This document shows positions 22,261-26,653 of a DNA stretch of 26,653 nt, one piece after another. Position 1 is the stretch's first letter. Each line of letters starts with the position of its first letter. This DNA is from JAOPZY01 sp036495025 (GTDB lineage Bacteria; Actinomycetota; CADDZG01; JAHWKV01; JAOPZY01). The stretch spans positions 1-26,653 of the forward strand of contig DASXNO010000134.1 of the NCBI GenBank assembly GCA_036495025.1, given 5' to 3'. A model generated the notes under the pieces. The model had not been told where the DNA came from and did not search any database. It was given only the letters and a program-made list of their open reading frames with translations. Position numbers and translations under genes: made by a program.

Positions 22261-23147
22261 GCGGGCTCCGAGAGCAGGGCAACCTCCGAAAGCCCCCGGC
22301 GCACCTCGTCCAGCGAGGCCCCCCACGGGACGACGACGCAGTTCCCGTCCCGCACGATGTCCTCCTCCAGGAGGCAGCACTTCGTGAGGGTCGGCATGGA
22401 CGTGGGGCTGGCGGCCGCGAGCTCCCTCGGGCAGATGTCCACGTTGGGGGGTTCGGAGTCGCCGTAGAACCACCGGTGGAGCTGGCGTGACCGGGCGCAC
22501 CCGACGAGGGTCCAGGGCTGCCCGTTGCCGGGTGGAGCGGGACGTTGGTCGAGATAGGCGACCTCGGCGCCCGGCGGCGCGGCGCCCGAGCCGCGGCAGG
22601 GCAGCAGGTACCGCTCTGCCGGGTGGGTGGCCGCGAGCGCCTCGAGGTCGACGACCTCGCCCTGCAGCTCGATCGGTGGGAGGTCGTCCGCCACGTCGAG
22701 CACACGCTGCGCCTGGTCGAGCAGCTTCGGCGGGAGGGGTGGCGACACCTCGACGACGCGCACGACCAGTGGGGCGGGCTCGAGGATGAAGTTGACGTGC
22801 TCGTAGCGGCCCGCCACGATCACGCACCGGGCTCCCGGCGCGAGCCTCCTCGCGGCGCGGGCGAGTTGCGACGGCACGCCGACGTCGGTGTCGGGGTCCT
22901 CGACCACGGCACACTCGTCCGGGCCGGCCAGCAGCTCCAGTGCGACGATCGGGGAGAAGAGGGGCTCGTCCGACGCCTTCTCGACCCGCACCAGCGCCGC
23001 CCGTTCCCCCCGCCGGGCGATGATGTAGGTGGTCCGGCGGTAGGCCTCCCTGCCCACGAGCAGTGAGCGGAGGGCTGCCTCGGTCAGGTCAACCCCGACA
23101 TCGGTGACGGAAACGCTTCGGTACCGTGCCGGGACGAGGTTCCGCAT
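22245..23147 (-). CDS. Unrecognised 300-residue protein with clustered cysteines, first gene of the lyase operon
   Basis: I do not recognise the family. The N-terminal half is beta-rich and hydrophobic (TTYIIARRGERAALVRVEK, ARCVIVAGRYEHVNFILEP); the C-terminal half has cysteines in LLPCRGSG, LVGCARSRQLHRWFYGD, VDICPREL and LTKCCLLEED, then VVVPWGASLDEVR. Five cysteines within about 80 residues, with nearby His and Asp, could bind metal or an iron-sulfur cluster. No signal peptide or membrane helix. Start ATG 23147 is very well supported by TAGGAGAT and an AT-rich promoter patch. Its stop overlaps the first lyase by 16 bases, implying a shared function, perhaps a partner or chaperone for the lyases. 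Confidence 0.7.
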   Translation of the reverse strand: MRNLVPARYRSVSVTDVGVDLTEAALRSLLVGREAYRRTTYIIARRGERAALVRVEKASDEPLFSPIVALELLAGPDECAVVEDPDTDVGVPSQLARAARRLAPGARCVIVAGRYEHVNFILEPAPLVVRVVEVSPPLPPKLLDQAQRVLDVADDLPPIELQGEVVDLEALAATHPAERYLLPCRGSGAAPPGAEVAYLDQRPAPPGNGQPWTLVGCARSRQLHRWFYGDSEPPNVDICPRELAAASPTSMPTLTKCCLLEEDIVRDGNCVVVPWGASLDEVRRGLSEVALLSEPAWTPA

Positions 23148-23185
23148 ATCTCCTACAGTAAATATTTATACGAGGAAAGTCACAA
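23148..23185. promoter_or_regulatory. AT-rich divergent promoter with the palindrome TAAATATTTA
   Basis: The 38 bases between the lyase operon and the GT87 gene contain TAAATATTTA (23159-23168), a perfect 10-bp palindrome. Minus-strand TATAAA and plus-strand TTATAC overlap it, so a -10 region may serve both directions. Ribosome sites follow immediately: TAGGAG (minus) and GAGGAAA (plus), leaving very short leaders. No -35 match of quality on either strand. Confidence 0.5.
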
Positions 23186-24463
23186 GTGCTCGAGGACCGG
23201 GACCCCCGTGTGGTGCGTCGCGGGGGCAGTTGGGAGCTCCCGAGGAGTTTGGCGCTGAGCGTGGCCCTGTGGGTCGTGGGCCTCGCCGTCGCAGTCCAGG
23301 GATTCGTCCGGTTGCTCGCCCGCCCGCTCGCCGACCGGCTGCCGGACCTGCACGTGTACGTCACGGCCGTTTCCTCGTACCTCCACGGCACCAGCCTGTA
23401 CGGGCTGCACGGGTCGTTGCGATCCGGGTTCACCTACCCGCCGTTCGCCGGCCTGGTCCTCCTGCCGCTGGCGGCGATCCCCGAGGCAGCCAGCCGCGTC
23501 GCCTGGACGGTGCTGACGGTCCTGGCAGGCGGCGGCATCGCCCTGATCGCGGCCCGGGCACTGCCCCGCCGGCTCGGCCCCCTCGCCGCCGTGGTGCCCG
23601 CACTCACGGCGCTGGTGCTCGCATCCAAGCCGTTCCAGAGCAACCTGCGCTTCGGCCAGGTCAGCGTCTTCCTGACGCTGGCGGTCCTGGCCGACGTCAT
23701 CGCCCTCGACGGCCATCGGGGGCAGGGGGTGCTGACGGGACTCGCCGCGGCGATCAAGCTGACGCCGCTGCTGTTCATCCCGTACCTGTGGCTGATCGGC
23801 CGCCGGCGGGCCGCCGCGGTGGCGGGGGGTACCGTCGCCGTGGCCTCCGCAGCCGGCTTCGCCATCCTCCCCCACGACTCCGCCGCCTTCTGGGGCACCT
23901 ACCTGTGGCACGAGAGCCATGGCCTCCCCCTCGCCGAAGGCGGCAACCAGTCGATCTACGGGGTCCTGCTCCGGGCCGGCGCCCACGGCGCCGTCCTCGG
24001 CCTGCTGTGGGCGGGGCTGATCGCCGCCGTCGGCGTCCTCGGGCTGTGGCGGGCACGGAGGGCATGGCTGGGGGGCCAGCACCTGTTCAGCCTCGCGGTG
24101 GTCGGCTGTGTGTCGATCCTCGTGTCACCGATCTCCTGGACCCACCACCAGCTCTGGATCCTGCTCGCGGCGGCCGGGGCGTTCACTGCGAATGCAGCCG
24201 TGGATCTCGTGATCGCGGCCGTCATCGTCCTGCCGATGGTCGTGGGGCTGCCCGGCATCGCCGCTGCGGGGGCCGTCGGGAGATGGGTGGCCGCCAACGA
24301 GCGGGCGGCGCTCGCGGCGGCCGTGGCCTGCGCGCTCCCGTTTGTTACGGGGAGCTGGCGGTCAGATGCCGGCTGCCCGGCGCCTCGGCAACCTGCCCGC
24401 CGGCACAGAGCGGGCATTCCGCCGGGGCCCACGTCGGGGCCTGCAGGCGGGCGAGGCTCGTGA
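23186..24463 (+). CDS. GT87-family (DUF2029) membrane mannosyltransferase-like protein
   Basis: A polytopic membrane glycosyltransferase, 425 residues, with about ten hydrophobic helices (first near 25-45). The GT-C acidic site is LPDLHVYVTAVSSYLHGTSLY (residues about 52-72), with FTYPPFAGLVLLPL after it and KLTPLLFIPYLWLIGRRR near 191-208, as in polyprenyl-phosphomannose-dependent transferases of actinobacteria. SWTHHQLWIL near 318 is also typical. It would act at the cytoplasmic membrane on cell-envelope glycans or glycolipids. GTG 23186 has GAGGAAA seven bases upstream. The last 35 residues are polar and lie antisense over the end of the pyrE-like gene, so they may be a read-through tail. 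Confidence 0.88.
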   Translation: MLEDRDPRVVRRGGSWELPRSLALSVALWVVGLAVAVQGFVRLLARPLADRLPDLHVYVTAVSSYLHGTSLYGLHGSLRSGFTYPPFAGLVLLPLAAIPEAASRVAWTVLTVLAGGGIALIAARALPRRLGPLAAVVPALTALVLASKPFQSNLRFGQVSVFLTLAVLADVIALDGHRGQGVLTGLAAAIKLTPLLFIPYLWLIGRRRAAAVAGGTVAVASAAGFAILPHDSAAFWGTYLWHESHGLPLAEGGNQSIYGVLLRAGAHGAVLGLLWAGLIAAVGVLGLWRARRAWLGGQHLFSLAVVGCVSILVSPISWTHHQLWILLAAAGAFTANAAVDLVIAAVIVLPMVVGLPGIAAAGAVGRWVAANERAALAAAVACALPFVTGSWRSDAGCPAPRQPARRHRAGIPPGPTSGPAGGRGS

Positions 24464-25079
24464 GCGGCAGGCCGAGGTCGAGCCCCGACGAGCGGTCGAG
24501 GAGGCATCCCACCCCCACGAGGGCGTCGGGATCGATGAGGGCGAGCACCTCCCTGAGCGACGTGCCGGTCGTCACCACGTCCTCGATCACGAGGACCCGC
24601 TCCCCCGGCGCCACCTCGAAGCCCCGGCGCAGCCGCATCGCGCCGGCGTCCCGTTCGGCGAAGACGAAGCGTGCCTCCCCGTGCCCCTCCCCGCCCCCAT
24701 CCCGGTCCCGGTTCCGGTTCCGGCTCACGGCGAGGGCGGTGGCGAAGCCGAGCACGATCGCCCCGACTGCGGGCGACAGCACGACGTCGATCTGCTGCCC
24801 GGCGAAGCGGTCGGCCAGCGACGCCCCCAGGCAGAGCGCCAGGCCGGGATGCTCCAGCGCCCGGAACTTCTCGGCGTACACGTCGGAATGGCGGCCGGAG
24901 GACAGGATGAAGTGGCCGTTCGATATGGCCCCCACGTCGCGGAGGGCCTCCAGGACCTGGTCCTCGTTGAGGATCTTCGGGAGCCCCGAGGCGCCCCTCA
25001 AGGCGCCGGGCGACCCGGCCATGGCTGCCGAGCGGCTGGCCGCCTTGTGCTGCGAGGACTTGTGGGGCTTCGGGACCAT
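24345..25079 (-). CDS. pyrE: Orotate phosphoribosyltransferase-like protein
   Basis: Transfers phosphoribose from PRPP to orotate in UMP synthesis. The PRPP motif VLVIEDVVTTGTSLREVL, the SPAVGAIVLGFATALAVS strand-helix, the FVFAERD strand and the CLLDRSSG segment match the PyrE form that ends in APAECPLCAGG, as in Thermus-like enzymes. From ATG 25079 it is 244 residues; typical PyrE is 180-215. The excess is a polar N-terminus (another ATG at 25022 would remove 19 residues) and a loop with alternating RNRNRDRD followed by Gly-rich sequence, coded by short tandem hexamers (about 24690-24730). It follows the PadR gene by 14 bases. Its 3' end overlaps the convergent GT87 frame by 119 bases. Confidence 0.85.
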   Translation of the reverse strand: MVPKPHKSSQHKAASRSAAMAGSPGALRGASGLPKILNEDQVLEALRDVGAISNGHFILSSGRHSDVYAEKFRALEHPGLALCLGASLADRFAGQQIDVVLSPAVGAIVLGFATALAVSRNRNRDRDGGGEGHGEARFVFAERDAGAMRLRRGFEVAPGERVLVIEDVVTTGTSLREVLALIDPDALVGVGCLLDRSSGLDLGLPLTSLARLQAPTWAPAECPLCAGGQVAEAPGSRHLTASSP

Positions 25080-25093
25080 GCCCGAACGATACC

Positions 25094-25762
25094 TCAGGTC
25101 TGATCCGGTTCCAGGGGCGGCTCGGGCCCGGATTCCGGCTCGGGCTGCCGCTCGTCGGGCACCGGTTCGTTGGGGTCGAGGTCCTCGGCCGCGAGCCTGC
25201 CCCACGGGATGGCGTCGAGCCAGCGCAGCATGCCCTCCTCGTAGGTGATGGCGAGGCGGACGACGTGCGCCGGGGCCGGGTCGCTCCTGACGATGGCCGG
25301 TAGCAGGTTGCGATAGTACGCGAGGGCCTCCTCGTGCCGAGGACGGACGACACCGACGAAGCGCCGCATCGTCTCCTCGGACAGCAGTGGGGCGAAGAAG
25401 AACTTGAGCAGGAACGGAGAGCGCATGACGTCGGGGCCCGGGTCGATCTCCAGCCAGGCAAGGAATGCCTCCCGGCCGCGGTCCGTGATCGCATAGGGGG
25501 CGCGGCGGCGAGGCCCGACTTCCCCGAGCTTGACCAGGCCGGAGGTGGCGAGGGCCTGCAGCTCCCGGTAGATCTGACTGCGGGTGACGTTCCAGAAGTG
25601 GCCCACGCTCCCCTCGACCGCGGCGACGATCTCCCCGCCGCTCATCGGTCGCCAGTAGAGGAACCCGAGCAGCGACGCAGAGGTCGGGTTGATGGGCGTG
25701 GGCTGTTCTGCCGGCTCCTCGTCTGAGCCTTGCATTGGGTCTTGACTGTCCACTGTGGACAT
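25094..25762 (-). CDS. PadR-family transcriptional regulator
   Basis: Winged-helix repressor-type protein, 222 residues from ATG 25762. The PadR N-terminal domain covers about residues 25-100: ASLLGFLYWRPMSGGEIVAA, VTRSQIYRELQALATSGLVK (recognition helix and wing) and YAITDRGREAFLAWL. The C-terminal helical dimerisation domain is about 105-185. The tail (from about 195) is Pro/Glu-rich. Of the available starts, 25762 is preferred because AAAAGG lies eight bases upstream; ATG 25771 has it adjacent and 25816 has none. A TGTCCAC-T-GTGGACA palindrome covers its first codons, suggesting autoregulation. It precedes the pyrE-like gene in one transcript and diverges from the DinB-type gene. Confidence 0.9.
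   Translation of the reverse strand: MSTVDSQDPMQGSDEEPAEQPTPINPTSASLLGFLYWRPMSGGEIVAAVEGSVGHFWNVTRSQIYRELQALATSGLVKLGEVGPRRRAPYAITDRGREAFLAWLEIDPGPDVMRSPFLLKFFFAPLLSEETMRRFVGVVRPRHEEALAYYRNLLPAIVRSDPAPAHVVRLAITYEEGMLRWLDAIPWGRLAAEDLDPNEPVPDERQPEPESGPEPPLEPDQT
25747..25761. promoter_or_regulatory. Palindrome TGTCCAC-T-GTGGACA at the PadR start
   Basis: A perfect 7-bp inverted repeat around a single T, overlapping codons 1-5 of the PadR gene. PadR proteins bind short palindromes near their own promoters, so this is a plausible autoregulatory operator. Confidence 0.5.
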
Positions 25763-25845
25763 TGTTACCATCCTTTTGGATCCCCTGCCGCGAACCAGAC
25801 CCCCAGTGGATACCACGGCAAGGGGTCAGTCCCGTAGTCCTTTAG

Positions 25846-25855
25846 AACTCGAGTT
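25846..25855. promoter_or_regulatory. Palindrome AACTCGAGTT in the PadR / DinB-type divergent gap
   Basis: A perfect 10-bp palindrome in the 132-base gap (25763-25894), 39 bases before the plus-strand ATG 25895 and followed by a T-rich run. It could be an operator for the plus-strand gene. The remainder of the gap shows no convincing promoter pair. Confidence 0.4.
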
Positions 25856-25894
25856 TTTCTTCCTTTTGCTTCACCAGCGCAGACGGGAGAGGAA

Positions 25895-26653
25895 ATGGGA
25901 CCAGTCGTGGCAGACGTACCTGTCGTGCAAGAGGCAGCCGAGACCATTGCAGGTCGAGTCGCCGCCATGGTTCGGGACGTGGCCGACGTGAACATTCCGA
26001 TCCCCAATTCAGAATGGCGCGTCGGCGAGGCCGCCGCGCACCTCGCCTACGCGAACCTGGGTATGGCGATGATGGCCCGGGGCATCGAGATCCCCCATGG
26101 CGACGGGACCCGGGAGGGCCTCGCCGTGGCCAACGCGGTGGCCCTCGAGGGCTTCACCGAGCGCGACGGAGCCGTCCTCGCCGACCGGATGGTCGCCGCG
26201 GCGAGGATGGTCTTCGACGAGGCAAGGGTCCAGCCGCCGGACCGGGTCTGCCCGACGCCAATGGGCCGGATGCCGGTGGCCACGCTGACCTCGTACCTGG
26301 CCGTGCACGAAGCCATGCACGGCTCGGCGATTGCGACCGCGCTGCGCGCCCCCTGGCCGTTCGACCCCGAGCACGTGCCGCTGATGTGGCCCTTCATCTC
26401 GTACGTGTTGCCGAGAGTGATCGACACCGCAGAAATGGCAGGACTGACCGCCTGCTATGAGCTGCGCTTTGGCGACGTGTTCACGGGCGCCCTGATGGTC
26501 CACGAAGGGACGGTCGAGCCGGCCCTGACGCCCTCGAGGCCTCCGGACTGCATCCTGTCGGGCGACGCGCAGTTGCTGTTCCTCGTGCTCGTGAAGGTGG
26601 TCACCATGCAGGACGCCGTCGACGCCGGGGACATCGCCCTTTCTGGACCGAGG
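25895..26653 (+). CDS. Maleylpyruvate isomerase / mycothiol-dependent (DinB-fold) protein, 3' end cut by the window
   Basis: The open frame runs 253 codons to the window edge. The N-terminal half is the MDMPI/DinB four-helix bundle: WRVGEAAAHLAYANLGM (about residues 44-60) gives the first metal His, and VHEAMHGSAIATALR (about 141-155) gives the HxxxH pair, the usual mycothiol-dependent isomerase or S-transferase site. The C-terminal half (from about 195) resembles the SCP2-like domain of this family (CILSGDAQLLFLVL). Such enzymes use mycothiol, in line with an actinomycete host. ATG 25895 has GGGAGAGGA just upstream. Substrate unknown. Confidence 0.8.
   Translation, partial: MGPVVADVPVVQEAAETIAGRVAAMVRDVADVNIPIPNSEWRVGEAAAHLAYANLGMAMMARGIEIPHGDGTREGLAVANAVALEGFTERDGAVLADRMVAAARMVFDEARVQPPDRVCPTPMGRMPVATLTSYLAVHEAMHGSAIATALRAPWPFDPEHVPLMWPFISYVLPRVIDTAEMAGLTACYELRFGDVFTGALMVHEGTVEPALTPSRPPDCILSGDAQLLFLVLVKVVTMQDAVDAGDIALSGPR

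Noticed and set aside
19777..22467. 896-codon plus-strand open frame opposite both lyases
   Set aside because: Composition is typical of a GC-rich shadow frame and the lyase motifs on the other strand are unambiguous.
23104..25248. 714-codon plus-strand open frame across the GT87 and PyrE-like genes
   Set aside because: Shadow of two real genes; basic low-complexity sequence without domains.

Overview
High-GC bacterial chromosome segment, almost certainly from an actinomycete-type bacterium (phylum Actinomycetota). The left edge carries mihF-gmk-rpoZ-coaBC, and mihF (mycobacterial-type integration host factor) is known only from that phylum. Codon third positions are strongly GC, GTG and TTG starts are common, and genes are tightly packed with several stop/start overlaps. 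I see no rRNA, tRNA, CRISPR array, transposase, phage gene or attachment site, and no gene-free stretch longer than about 150 bases.

Layout. (1) 1-2276, minus: housekeeping block coaBC (cut by the window edge), rpoZ, gmk, mihF. (2) 2393-4106, plus: an AIR-synthase-like protein of the Sll0787 family, then a membrane-anchored beta-sandwich protein. (3) 4157-9511, minus: a seven-gene run, in transcription order a CoA-disulfide-reductase-like flavoprotein, a small Trp-rich unknown, an Sll0783/MSMEG_0572-type protein, a small helical unknown, a metal-dependent amidohydrolase, an MSMEG_0568/Sll0785-type radical SAM enzyme and an MSMEG_0567/Sll0786-type N-acetyltransferase. (4) 9595-14054, plus: a divergent XRE-cupin regulator, carbamate kinase, FdrA (AllF) and an MSMEG_0565-type glycosyltransferase; the last three are joined by stop/start overlaps. 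(5) 14051-16612, minus: a MacB/LolCDE-type ABC exporter pair. (6) 16661-18908, minus: DUF2877 (AllH) and DUF1116 (AllG), the other two subunits of the oxamate carbamoyltransferase complex. (7) 18935-19324, plus: OsmC-like protein. (8) 19342-23147, minus: an unrecognised Cys-containing protein and two fumarase/aspartase-superfamily lyases (adenylosuccinate-lyase-like and argininosuccinate-lyase-like). (9) 23186-24463, plus: GT87 membrane mannosyltransferase-like protein. (10) 24345-25762, minus: PadR regulator and an orotate-phosphoribosyltransferase-like gene. (11) 25895 to the right edge, plus: a mycothiol-dependent maleylpyruvate-isomerase-type (DinB fold) protein, cut by the edge.

The biological core is 2393-23147. 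Blocks 2, 3 and the glycosyltransferase are the accessory genes of the nitrilase cluster often called Nit1C (nitrogen-starvation and cyanide-linked), but no nitrilase is present; an amidohydrolase occupies the operon instead. The Nit1C-type glycosyltransferase is translationally coupled to carbamate kinase and FdrA, which ties this nitrilase-less cluster to a complete oxamate carbamoyltransferase set (AllF, AllG, AllH, kinase). Next door are two divergent superfamily lyases; the argininosuccinate-lyase-like one has lost both family motifs that define its substrate. My reading is one nitrogen-scavenging locus in which an N-containing organic compound is hydrolysed or cleaved, a carbamoyl group is taken off as carbamoyl phosphate, and the kinase makes ATP, ammonia and CO2 from it. 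The substrate is unknown; the pathway as a whole is inference. A second theme is a set of three short tandem duplications, each copying a stop or start codon at a gene edge (4124-4167, 4735-4782, 19311-19338).
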